From: Leeuwenhoekiella aequorea
GTDB taxonomy: Bacteria > Bacteroidota > Bacteroidia > Flavobacteriales > Flavobacteriaceae
Length of the DNA: 64,000 nt
Reading direction: 5' to 3'
NCBI RefSeq assembly: GCF_004104375.1
Contig: NZ_QOVM01000003.1
Location: forward strand, 434,001-498,000
A program made the translations under genes and the position numbers. Of the stretch, positions 56,317-64,000 are shown in pieces. A model generated the notes under the pieces. The model made no database searches. It was not told the DNA's origin and saw only the letters and a program-made list of their open reading frames with translations. How positions within the stretch are numbered: position 1 is the stretch's first letter; the number at the start of each line of letters is the position of its first letter.

Positions 56317-57603
56317 TTAATCGTTTTCCACAACCCGAACTTTTACCAGCTCAATTTTAGTAGTTGAAGTCTGTAAAATATGAAATTGATATCCGTCAAT
56401 ATCAACGATATCGCCTTCTTCGGGGATACCTTCTGTATGATTTACAATAAGACCTCCCAATGTTTCATAATTTTCGTCTTCGGGTAGTTCGAGCTTATAA
56501 GTTTCATTTAAATAATCAACTTCTAGTCGTGCCGAAAATTTATAGGTGTCTTCTTCTAACTTTTCTTCAATAAGAACAACACTATCATGCTCATCTTCTA
56601 TCTCCCCAAAAAGTTCTTCAACAATATCTTCTACCGTCATCATACCACTGGTACCTCCATATTCATCAATTACGACTGCCATACTTTTACGCTTTTTTAT
56701 CAAGATGCTTAAAACATCTTTTACAAGCATAGTTTCTGGAACAAATATTACCGGCATTAAAACATCTGTAATTGTAGCAGGCTTTTTAAAAAGTTCAAAA
56801 GAGTGCACATACCCAATAATGTCATCTATAGAATCTTGATACACTAAAATTTTTGAGAGGCCGGTTTCTGTAAATTGCTTATTTAAATCTGATGGGGATT
56901 GATTTTTTTCAACAGCTACAATCTCGGTACGTGGGATCATCACTTCTCGGGATTTTACTTCTGAAAATTCTAATGCATTTTGAAATATCTGAATTTCTGA
57001 ATCTAATTCCTCATTAGTTTCAAACGAGTCTATTTGCTCATTTATATAATTTCCTAATTCAACTTTAGTGAAGGCCAATTGAACTTCATCTCCTTCCGTC
57101 TTAAAAAATTTCTTAAGTAATAAATCGGAAATCCATATTATAAACGAGGAAAGAAAACTAAAAACAACATAAAAAAGATAAGCAGGTACCGCAAAAATCT
57201 TAAGTAGCGAATTTGCATAAATCTGAAAAAACACTTTGGGTAAAAATTCCGCAGTAAACAACACAAGAAGTGTAGAAATCACAGTTTGTGTAAGCAAGCT
57301 AAATTCTATAAAAAAATTAGTTAACCAGATATATCCAAAATCTGCACCTTCTAACCAGGTCTGAAGTAAATCACCCATAAAATAGGCATAAATTACTAAA
57401 GCCAGATTATTACCCACCAGCATAGTAGCTATGAATTTTGAAGGTTTTTCGGTAAGCTTTGTCAGAACCTTTGCTATAAGGTCATTTTGTTTTTTTTCAA
57501 TTTCTATATGAATCTTGTTTGAAGATACATAGGCGATCTCCATACCTGAAAAAAATGCGGAAAGTATTAAGGAAGCTATGATTATCAGAATATCTGTTTC
57601 CAT
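56317..57603 (-). CDS. CNNM/CBS/CorC-domain membrane protein
   Basis: A 428-residue protein: a DUF21/CNNM transmembrane domain (about 1-180), a CBS pair (about 205-325) and a C-terminal CorC_HlyC domain (about 340-425). It relates to hemolysin-C-like and GldE proteins, which are tied to magnesium or sodium transport and membrane homeostasis. It is not next to gldD, so it is better called a paralogue than GldE. It lies 3 bases after the small membrane gene. Confidence 0.9.
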   Translation of the reverse strand: METDILIIIASLILSAFFSGMEIAYVSSNKIHIEIEKKQNDLIAKVLTKLTEKPSKFIATMLVGNNLALVIYAYFMGDLLQTWLEGADFGYIWLTNFFIEFSLLTQTVISTLLVLFTAEFLPKVFFQIYANSLLKIFAVPAYLFYVVFSFLSSFIIWISDLLLKKFFKTEGDEVQLAFTKVELGNYINEQIDSFETNEELDSEIQIFQNALEFSEVKSREVMIPRTEIVAVEKNQSPSDLNKQFTETGLSKILVYQDSIDDIIGYVHSFELFKKPATITDVLMPVIFVPETMLVKDVLSILIKKRKSMAVVIDEYGGTSGMMTVEDIVEELFGEIEDEHDSVVLIEEKLEEDTYKFSARLEVDYLNETYKLELPEDENYETLGGLIVNHTEGIPEEGDIVDIDGYQFHILQTSTTKIELVKVRVVEND

Positions 57604-57606
57604 AGA

Positions 57607-57801
57607 TTATTTCTGATTACGCTGTTCATACTTTTTCCTAAAACGACGTTTAAAAAAGTACATTCCCACAGCGATAACTACAAAAAATAAAAAAACATAA
57701 GCCTTACTTGGCTCTACAGACCAGATTCTATATGCTTCAAATAAAAAAAGTGCAGCAAATATTAAGTAAGCGTATTCGAAGTATTTAAAGTATTTGGACA
57801 T
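57607..57801 (-). CDS. Small two-helix membrane protein
   Basis: A 64-residue protein with two transmembrane helices (about 9-25 and 33-50) and a strongly basic C-terminal tail. Its start overlaps the lptC stop by one base. The tight coupling on both sides makes it a real gene. I do not recognise its family, and its function is unknown. Confidence 0.75.
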   Translation of the reverse strand: MSKYFKYFEYAYLIFAALFLFEAYRIWSVEPSKAYVFLFFVVIAVGMYFFKRRFRKKYEQRNQK

Positions 57802-58391
57802 TATTGTATGCTATCGTTTTGTGCTGAATTCGGCTTTTCTTTAACGTACATTCGGCTTTGGTTATCTAAAGATATAAAATTTTTGAAGTCCTCACTGCTA
57901 TCAAATAAATCTCCTCCATTAAAAGAATTATCAGGAAATTTGATAGTATAAGGTTTATCTGTGAAGACCCACTTATTTTTTTGATCCCAGAATAATTGAG
58001 ATGCGTCTAATCGTGTAGAATCACTTGTTATTAAAACTACATTTTTACGCATATCGATAAGACTTGTGCGTGTATATCTAATTGCATAATCTGCAGTTAT
58101 GTAGTTTTCCTTTTCTTCATCATCTATAAAAGTAACTTCGACTCCATTAGGAAATTCTTGATACGGAAAATTCAACAACCCATAATCAATGAGCAATGGT
58201 GTTTTTAAAGTCGCCACCACTTTACCAGAATCTGTATATTTTAAAAGTACACCCTCTCCTTCTGCCGAAGGCCCATCTGTGCGCTGTGTAAATTTCTGCA
58301 GATCTTCTGAACTGTTACCACAGCTAAAAAACAAAGTCACAGCTACTGCTGTGACTAAGTTTAAAATTATATGTTTATGTGATTTACTCAC
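57801..58391 (-). CDS. lptC: LptC-family LPS export protein
   Basis: A 196-residue protein with an N-terminal signal ending in a lipobox-like FFSC (Cys24), then the LptC jellyroll region: GEGVLLKYTDSGKVVATLKTP, YPEFPNGVEV-like, DEEKENYITADYAIRY, LDASQLFWDQKNKWVFTDKP. LptC passes LPS from LptB2FG to the periplasmic bridge. The lipid anchor in place of a transmembrane helix is common in Bacteroidota. It starts one base after the TPR gene ends. Confidence 0.88.
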   Translation of the reverse strand: MSKSHKHIILNLVTAVAVTLFFSCGNSSEDLQKFTQRTDGPSAEGEGVLLKYTDSGKVVATLKTPLLIDYGLLNFPYQEFPNGVEVTFIDDEEKENYITADYAIRYTRTSLIDMRKNVVLITSDSTRLDASQLFWDQKNKWVFTDKPYTIKFPDNSFNGGDLFDSSEDFKNFISLDNQSRMYVKEKPNSAQNDSIQ

Positions 58392-59768
58392 TTACAAATT
58401 AGGTACCGTAACACTACCACCTATCCAGCAATTAAAGCTTATACGTTGTCCAGCGTTACCTGCATTAAATATCATTGTACGATCTGGAGCTAAACCTCTG
58501 TAAGCTGCAGCAGTTTTATCTGCTACTCCAGATAATGAAGGATCTATTCGCCCTGCACGAGAAGCCATATCTGCAGCTAACCAGTATACCGCACGTTTGT
58601 TGAATACACTATCTCCACAGCTGTTTGCACTACTTGCATACATATCTGCTATTTTTAAGTACACAATACCCATTGATGGTTTTGCAGCTACTGCTTTTTG
58701 GTAATAGCTACGTGCATTGCTTAAACTTCCTTTTTTTCTAAAGTTTTCAGCTAATTGATAGAAAACCTTTGCTTTTTTAGCAGGATCTGTTTGACGATTT
58801 GCAGACTCTTCGTAATATTTTAAAGCATTTGCATTTTCACCACGTTGTTCAGCAAGACGACCTAAGTAATAAGAGGTTTCTGCAGATGGTTCTAATGTGT
58901 TTAATTGCTCAACTAGTTTTACAAATAAAGGACTATCTGTACATTCTTTAGAAACTAAACGACCTGCAGCACCTTTTACCCAAGCAACATCACTTTTCTT
59001 AGCTTCCCAAGCAGACTCATAAAAAGGAACTAAACGATCACAATCTGCTAAAACCCCTAATTTTTGATTAATACCAGCAGAAACTTTAGAGTAGTTGTCT
59101 AAGTTAACCTCCGCTACTTGCTCTAATCTCTTTTCTTGAGCAGTTAAATCTGTACCAGCTTCTTTCTTTTCTAAGATAGTTTCCATACGCTTAGCATAAC
59201 CATCTTGCTCTTCAGTAATTTTTTCTTGTACTTTATCGTACATATCAAAAACTTCTTGAAGTTCAATTTCGCCAGCTTCTTGTAATTCTACGGCAACCAC
59301 AAAATACTCATATAAACCTTTTGCATTTGTAAATGTTGCTCTATCTGTATCCCAAGCTTTATTAAACTGCGCGTATTGCTCTGATGCAGTTCCTATTTTG
59401 CTGTCATACATAATAGTTGCAACATCTGCGATATCTTCACCTTCATTAGTTTTAGCCGCAAAATGAGTTTTCTTTTCTTGGTACATTTTTTTCAAATCTT
59501 CAAGAAAAGCCACTTGTTCAGCTCCAGTAGAATTATCGATCTTATGTTTTAAGATACGCTCACCATATTGATAAAGAGCAAAAGATGTAGTAGGACATTC
59601 TTTACGTAATTTCATAAATGGTTCATAAGCTGCATCGTAATTTTTTACTTTAGCGTGCTCAGAAAATATAGACATTGTGGTAACACATTCTTCGGTAGCT
59701 TGTGCGCTAACGAAATTTACTGCTCCTACAAGAGCTATAAAAAGTAATGTTAATTTAGTTTTCATCAT
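58392..59768 (-). CDS. Exported tetratricopeptide-repeat protein
   Basis: A 458-residue protein with signal peptide to about residue 23 (VNFVSAQ). It is rich in TPR-like helix pairs, clearest between about 295 and 375 (YYLGRLAEQRGENANALKYYEES, VFYQLAENFRKKGSLSNARSYYQKAVA). It is probably periplasmic. It lies between an outer membrane protein gene and lptC with very short gaps, suggesting a role as envelope assembly scaffold, which is inference. Confidence 0.85.
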   Translation of the reverse strand: MMKTKLTLLFIALVGAVNFVSAQATEECVTTMSIFSEHAKVKNYDAAYEPFMKLRKECPTTSFALYQYGERILKHKIDNSTGAEQVAFLEDLKKMYQEKKTHFAAKTNEGEDIADVATIMYDSKIGTASEQYAQFNKAWDTDRATFTNAKGLYEYFVVAVELQEAGEIELQEVFDMYDKVQEKITEEQDGYAKRMETILEKKEAGTDLTAQEKRLEQVAEVNLDNYSKVSAGINQKLGVLADCDRLVPFYESAWEAKKSDVAWVKGAAGRLVSKECTDSPLFVKLVEQLNTLEPSAETSYYLGRLAEQRGENANALKYYEESANRQTDPAKKAKVFYQLAENFRKKGSLSNARSYYQKAVAAKPSMGIVYLKIADMYASSANSCGDSVFNKRAVYWLAADMASRAGRIDPSLSGVADKTAAAYRGLAPDRTMIFNAGNAGQRISFNCWIGGSVTVPNL

Positions 59769-59797
59769 TAAATGGTTTTAAAGCAATATTAAGAATT

Positions 59798-61054
59798 TTA
59801 GTTGTATTTGTTAGGAACAAACCACGGTCTAAGTGGGTTTAAAGATAAACTAAGACCAACTTTGAAAATATCTTCTTTTACAAGACCTGCATTGGTTGTA
59901 CCACGCTGTCCATATTCAAAAGTTATGTTGGCATTACTAAATCCACGTCCTAACGGTAAACCAAGACCAAAAGATATGCCAAACTCATCAATTGATTCAT
60001 TTTGTATCATTAAACCTGTTTCTTCAAATCGAGCCCCTAACCTATAAGTTACTCTACTCCAATAGCTTGTTATAGAATTATAATCTGGAACAAAATATCC
60101 TCCAAGACGATATTTAAAAGAATCATCGTAGGTAGCATCTGGTGTTACAAAAGCTCGGTTAGTCATTTTACTACTTTCAAGATATTCTACTTGCCCACCT
60201 GCAAACCATTTATTTACCTCTCCTAAGCCTAATCCAAACGAATACATATTAGGTACAATTGTCTCTGTATCTTCTAGACTAAAGTCTTGGGAATCTATAA
60301 CACTAACAACCGCATTATCTGTTTGTGAATAAACCACAGATTGTAAAGACCTGTCATTTTCTAATGTTAAACTTCTTTCTGGCTGAAAACTTACTGAAGA
60401 GTATAATTTATATTTTTTAGCAAAAGACTTTTCAAACTGAGCTCCAAAATTATAGGTAAGTCCTTTTATATCAGATCTGTCAATTTCTCTCACACTGTAT
60501 TGTTGATCTGAATCAACTTGTATAATCTCATTTCTAATATTTCCGAAATTATAACTTCCCTCTGCTCCTATTCTAAACCCTTTGAACAACTCAACACCTG
60601 CAGCTAAAAATGCTCGATTTACCCCTCCTCTACCTGAATACTGAGTTAAGCTTGTTTCTCCAGCATTTAAAATTTCATAATCCACAGATGTTTCTGGTAT
60701 TAAACCAAAACCCACACCTACTTTTTTTGACACAGGAAATGCAAGAGCTAAATAATCTATAGTTGTTGAAGTATTATGCCCTTCTCTACCATCTGCAGAT
60801 AAATCAATCTCATTGTGACTTGCCGCGATTGTGAAGTTAGTTAGTTTTAAAGATCCATATCCTGCAGCATTTCTAAAATTGATATGCGTACTGTCACCTA
60901 AAATACTCAACCCACCCATTGCTTGATTTTCGATCGAACCCTTAAAGCTTGAAATACCTAAACCATAAAATGAATAAGGTGAAGAGTTACCTTCCTGAGC
61001 AATTGCAGAAGCCGATATAAAAACCAAAACAACTACTAAAAATCTTTTTATCAT
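59798..61054 (-). CDS. Outer membrane beta-barrel protein
   Basis: A 418-residue protein with signal peptide to about residue 20 (SAIAQ). The rest has alternating amphipathic strands and ends in a strand typical of outer membrane barrels. The start resembles the FadL/PorV-like group (SPYSFYGLGISSFKG, NQAMGGLSILGD). The cargo is unknown. Its start overlaps the coaX stop by one base, and it precedes the TPR and lptC genes. Confidence 0.82.
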   Translation of the reverse strand: MIKRFLVVVLVFISASAIAQEGNSSPYSFYGLGISSFKGSIENQAMGGLSILGDSTHINFRNAAGYGSLKLTNFTIAASHNEIDLSADGREGHNTSTTIDYLALAFPVSKKVGVGFGLIPETSVDYEILNAGETSLTQYSGRGGVNRAFLAAGVELFKGFRIGAEGSYNFGNIRNEIIQVDSDQQYSVREIDRSDIKGLTYNFGAQFEKSFAKKYKLYSSVSFQPERSLTLENDRSLQSVVYSQTDNAVVSVIDSQDFSLEDTETIVPNMYSFGLGLGEVNKWFAGGQVEYLESSKMTNRAFVTPDATYDDSFKYRLGGYFVPDYNSITSYWSRVTYRLGARFEETGLMIQNESIDEFGISFGLGLPLGRGFSNANITFEYGQRGTTNAGLVKEDIFKVGLSLSLNPLRPWFVPNKYN

Positions 61055-61785
61055 TAACTTTTATTAAATACTGTTATATAATTCAGTCCTTCCAGAAGAA
61101 AATTTGAGTTGGCAAAGATGCCATTTTTTAACCTACCAGACAAAAATTGCCCGTCTCCTCCTGTTAAAATAATCTTTAAATCTTCAAATTCAGATTTATA
61201 CCAGTCTATAAGACCATCAATTTCTTGAGTAATACCATTAATAACCCCAGAATGCATAGCTCCTTCTGTATCTTTTCCTATAACAGCAGCTTCAGTTTCA
61301 ATAGCTTTTAAATGAGGCAATTTTGCGGTAAATTCATGCATAGCCTTGTATCGCATTTGTAAGCCGGGTGATATTGAACCTCCTTGATAGACCTCTTTAC
61401 AATCTTTAAAATCATAAGTTATACAAGTACCAGCATCAATGACTAAAACATTTTCTTTAGGGAATAAAAATTGACTACCTGCAACAAGAACCATTCTATC
61501 TATTCCTAATGTCTGCGGTGTTTTATAACCATTGGTAAAAGGCATCGGGGTATCTGATGTTATTAGTTCATATGAAAGACCTTTTTTTTCTATAAACGTG
61601 ACAAAATCTTTTGAATTGCCTGTAGCACAAATTGTAATATGATTTATAGGATATTCTTTGAGATAGTCTTCTAGCTTATCTTTTGCTAATTCAATATCAC
61701 CTGCCCAATTGCTTCTTAGTATATTTTTCTCATAGACCCCAAATTTGAGCCGTGTATTCCCTAAATCTATTACCAGATTTATCAT
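61054..61785 (-). CDS. coaX: Type III pantothenate kinase
   Basis: A 243-residue enzyme for the first step of coenzyme A synthesis. ATP-site motif VIDLGNTRLKFGVY is at the N terminus, with PQTLGIDRM, DAGTCITYD and GGSISPGLQMRYKAM later. The ATG at 61785 is preferred because it places the first strand directly at the N terminus; a TTG at 61803 would add six residues. It is the first gene of the envelope run, divergent from tRNA-Phe. Confidence 0.94.
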   Translation of the reverse strand: MINLVIDLGNTRLKFGVYEKNILRSNWAGDIELAKDKLEDYLKEYPINHITICATGNSKDFVTFIEKKGLSYELITSDTPMPFTNGYKTPQTLGIDRMVLVAGSQFLFPKENVLVIDAGTCITYDFKDCKEVYQGGSISPGLQMRYKAMHEFTAKLPHLKAIETEAAVIGKDTEGAMHSGVINGITQEIDGLIDWYKSEFEDLKIILTGGDGQFLSGRLKNGIFANSNFLLEGLNYITVFNKS

Positions 61786-61883
61786 TTGATTTTTTTTTTG
61801 CAATAATACAAATACTCAATGCCTCGTGCTCACGTATTTAGCAAAAGCTTGAAAAAATATTCAATAATTTTTCTCAATTTATG

Positions 61884-61914
61884 TTGTGCAATCTAAAAAT
61901 TGATTTTATATTTG
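61884..61914 (+). promoter_or_regulatory. Promoter of tRNA-Phe
   Basis: TTG (61884-61886), a 20-base spacer and TATATTTG (61907-61914) give a full match to the Bacteroidota promoter consensus. Transcription would start just before the tRNA. Confidence 0.75.
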
Positions 61915-61929
61915 CAGCCGCTTAGGCGA

Positions 61930-62002
<73 letters not shown>

Positions 62003-62004
62003 CA

Positions 62005-62038
62005 AAAAAACCCTGAAACTTTCGTTTCGGGGTTTTTT
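62005..62038 (+). terminator. Terminator after tRNA-Phe
   Basis: CCCTGAAAC pairs with GTTTCGGGG (one G-T pair), extended by an A run and a T run, with a 4-base loop. Confidence 0.88.
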
Positions 62039-62238
62039 GTTTTTATAACCTTTTCTTATAAAGACAAATTTCTTTTTGGTGCATATTTAAATTCTTCAGA
62101 AAGAATATCCATCTATTTTTCAACGATTTAAATTGACTATAAATCATAATTTATAGAAATTCAATCCTGAAAAAACAAATAAATGAATTAAACGTTACAA
62201 GTAGATCTATAGAAAAGCTATTCCCGTTTAAAGATTTT

Positions 62239-62246
62239 TAAATTTG
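62239..62246 (+). promoter_or_regulatory. Promoter -7 box for the EcsC-family gene
   Basis: TAAATTTG matches TAnnTTTG and lies 30 bases before the ATG at 62276. The -33 TTG is not evident. Confidence 0.45.
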
Positions 62247-62275
62247 TATTAATTCGAGATTAATTAAAATTACCA

Positions 62276-63127
62276 ATGACACATTTAGTTCAATCAGATA
62301 AAATCTCATTAGAAGATCTAGCCCTCATCAAGAAATCTAAAAAAAATCTTGATGAAGTCTCATTTTTAATGCGAGCTCTAAATAGTATTGGTACACCTAT
62401 AGATAGCGGATTAGAATTACTCCCAGAAAAATATCAAGGAAAAATTAGCAGTACAATTCAAAAAGCCTTGCAATTATCTGTAAAAGCTAATTTGAAAACA
62501 CTGGATAAAGAGAAACAATTTACTCCATCGTCAAATATTACTTATAAAGTGGTCACCGGCCTGTCTGGTGCAACCGGAGGTTTTTTTGGAGTTGCAGGCT
62601 TTACTGCAGATTTACTACTATCTACTAAATTTATGATGCGTTCTATAATGGATATAGCACGCAGCCAAGGTGAAGATATTCATGATATTAATACACAGCT
62701 TTCTTGCTTACAGGTTTTTGCTTTAGGAGGAAATTCTGATCAAGATGACGAATTAGATACAAGTTATTATGCTACACGAGCGGCACTTCATACTACAATG
62801 AATCAAACAAGTGCATATATAGCAGAAAATGGCACTAAAAAAATTATTGAGTCTTTAGCTTCGCAAACTGCTGCGCCCATCGCAAAATTAATAAATCAAG
62901 TAGCTGCTCGATTTAGTGTACAGGTAACTGAAAAGTTTGCCGCACAAGCAATACCGGTTATAGGAGCTGCAGCGGGAGCTTCTATTAACATACTCTTTAT
63001 TACACATTTTCAGAAAATTGCCACTGCTCATTTTACATTGAGACGTTTAGAGCGTAAATATTCTAAAGATTTAATTCAACAAACTTACCAACAACTAGAA
63101 GTTCAAAATACTGCTATAGATCAGTAG
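62276..63127 (+). CDS. EcsC-family protein
   Basis: A 283-residue protein matching the EcsC family. It has a central hydrophobic glycine-rich stretch (VVTGLSGATGGFFGVAGFTADLLLSTKFMMRSI, about 99-130) and a C-terminal one (AIPVIGAAAGASINILFI) on either side of polar helices. Members are membrane-associated and named after a gene near a Bacillus ABC transporter; their biochemistry is unknown. It is monocistronic between tRNA-Phe and dinB. Confidence 0.8.
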   Translation: MTHLVQSDKISLEDLALIKKSKKNLDEVSFLMRALNSIGTPIDSGLELLPEKYQGKISSTIQKALQLSVKANLKTLDKEKQFTPSSNITYKVVTGLSGATGGFFGVAGFTADLLLSTKFMMRSIMDIARSQGEDIHDINTQLSCLQVFALGGNSDQDDELDTSYYATRAALHTTMNQTSAYIAENGTKKIIESLASQTAAPIAKLINQVAARFSVQVTEKFAAQAIPVIGAAAGASINILFITHFQKIATAHFTLRRLERKYSKDLIQQTYQQLEVQNTAIDQ

Positions 63128-63144
63128 ATTATAAAATTTAAATC

Positions 63145-63167
63145 TTCAATAAGCTCTAAATATTGAA
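63145..63167. repeat. Inverted repeat after the EcsC-family gene
   Basis: TTCAATA and TATTGAA arms with a 9-base spacer lie between the EcsC-family stop and the dinB promoter. There is no T run, so it could be a weak terminator or an operator for dinB. Confidence 0.25.
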
Positions 63168-63208
63168 TAGTAAAACTAAACCGTATTTTAGAATTAGGAA
63201 TATTTCCA

Positions 63209-63216
63209 TAATTTTG
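63209..63216 (+). promoter_or_regulatory. Promoter -7 box for dinB
   Basis: TAATTTTG matches TAnnTTTG, 17 bases before the dinB ATG; a TTT rather than TTG lies 19 bases upstream. Confidence 0.45.
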
Positions 63217-63233
63217 TAATAATTCCAATTATT

Positions 63234-64000
63234 ATGAATAGAAACATTCTTCATCTGGATTTAGATACATTTTTCGTCTCTTGTGAGCGGCTAATCAACT
63301 CTAAGCTAATAGGTAAGCCTGTAATTGTAGGAGGTACAGGTGATCGTGGTGTAGTAAGTGCTGCCAGTTATGAATCAAGAAAGTTTGGTGTTCATTCTGG
63401 CATGCCTATAAAAATGGCAAAGCAACTTTGTCCCCAGGCATTTTATATAAGAGGTAATGCAGGTATTTATACAAAGTACTCAAAACAAGTGACAGATATT
63501 TTACAAGAACAAGTTCCTATTCTTGAGAAAGCTAGTGTAGATGAATTTTATGCAGATCTTACAGGAATGGATCGTTTTTTTGGCTGTTATAAATTTGCCA
63601 AAGAACTTCGATACAAAGTCATTAAAGAATCGGGGTTACCAATCTCTTTTGGTCTATCTATAAATAAGACAGTTTCAAAAGTTGCTACAAATGAAGCTAA
63701 ACCAGATAGTCAGCTTAAAGTAGACGCTGGCTTTGAAAAAATCTTTTTACAACCATTATCAATTAAGAAAATACCTATGGTGGGTGAAAAAACCTTCCGC
63801 ACATTTTGTAATCTGGGGGTAAAAAATATTGGATTAGTTCAGCAAATGCCCGTCGAGATGATGATTTCTGTATTTGGTAAAAATGGAAGGATTATCTGGG
63901 AACGTGCAAATGGAATAGATCGCACGCCTATAATACAATATCACGAGCGTAAATCTATTTCTAGTGAACGTACCTACGGAAGAGACACAACAGATATCAC
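63234..64000 (+). CDS. dinB: DNA polymerase IV (Y-family), partial at right edge
   Basis: The first 255 codons of a translesion polymerase are present; the gene continues beyond the window. The palm catalytic residues are Asp9 in HLDLDTFF and Asp103-Glu104 in ASVDEFYADLTG, and a phenylalanine next to the DLD motif can act as steric gate. Finger residues are in VSAASYESRKFGVHSGMP, and the helix-hairpin-helix begins near SIKKIPMVGEKT. It copies past damaged bases. The visible part is intact. Confidence 0.95.
   Translation, partial: MNRNILHLDLDTFFVSCERLINSKLIGKPVIVGGTGDRGVVSAASYESRKFGVHSGMPIKMAKQLCPQAFYIRGNAGIYTKYSKQVTDILQEQVPILEKASVDEFYADLTGMDRFFGCYKFAKELRYKVIKESGLPISFGLSINKTVSKVATNEAKPDSQLKVDAGFEKIFLQPLSIKKIPMVGEKTFRTFCNLGVKNIGLVQQMPVEMMISVFGKNGRIIWERANGIDRTPIIQYHERKSISSERTYGRDTTDI

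Noticed and set aside
56317-57603. Naming the CBS/CorC membrane protein GldE
   Set aside because: The architecture fits, but it is not next to gldD or other gld genes and paralogues are common, so the symbol is not supported.

Overview
The window is a chromosomal segment of a member of the Flavobacteriaceae (Bacteroidota). The evidence is an AT-rich sequence, a gldK-gldL-gldM-gldN cluster (type IX secretion and gliding), an exosortase F pair, Bacteroidota-type LptE and LptC, and promoters of the TTG-N19/20-TAnnTTTG class seen upstream of several genes. It looks like core genome. I see no insertion sequences, prophage, CRISPR array or transfer signatures. Coding density is very high and no gene-free stretch exceeds about 275 bases.

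Layout. At 1-5.8 kb on the minus strand lies an RND efflux operon (periplasmic adaptor, pump, TolC-like channel) overlapping a small CPXCG zinc-ribbon-type gene cut by the left edge. At 5.9-9.4 kb are an ABC-F ATPase, a DUF983 protein and an FAD oxidoreductase. At 9.4-17.8 kb, minus strand, is topA, a degenerate arginase-fold protein, then gldK, gldL, gldM and gldN closed by a terminator. At 18-24.8 kb, plus strand, are miaB, a sigma-54 activator, lptE, a TPR protein, secG, then groES-groEL behind a sigma-54-type promoter. At 24.9-28.3 kb are a DUF3347 lipoprotein, the exosortase F pair, a free-methionine-sulfoxide-reductase-like GAF protein and a MacB-like permease.

At 28.4-35.5 kb, plus strand, purH precedes the elongasome operon mreB-mreC-mreD-mrdA(PBP2)-rodA. 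At 35.5-39.6 kb, minus strand, are a Prc-type protease, an OppC-like permease and a DRGH nuclease. At 39.7-44.4 kb, plus strand, are surE, lpxB, an NlpC/P60 lipoprotein and comEC. At 44.4-50.5 kb, minus strand, is a peptide-use operon: DPP IV, two POT transporters and a thioredoxin-like protein. At 50.7-54 kb, plus strand, are HMG-CoA reductase, a serine hydrolase and a GHMP kinase. At 54.1-61.8 kb, minus strand, is an envelope-biogenesis run: coaX, an outer membrane protein, a TPR protein, lptC, a small membrane protein, a CBS/CorC membrane protein and a PpiD-like foldase. The right end holds tRNA-Phe, an EcsC-family gene and the first two thirds of dinB (DNA polymerase IV).

Functionally the window is dominated by envelope construction: T9SS core, LPS transport and lipid A synthesis (lptC, lptE, lpxB), Sec export, elongasome, foldase, exosortase and efflux. 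No wholly new system is obvious. The best leads are the sigma-54 signal at groES close to a sigma-54 activator, the exosortase F locus with its unknown substrate, and the arginase-fold protein that has lost metal ligands yet sits between topA and the T9SS core genes.
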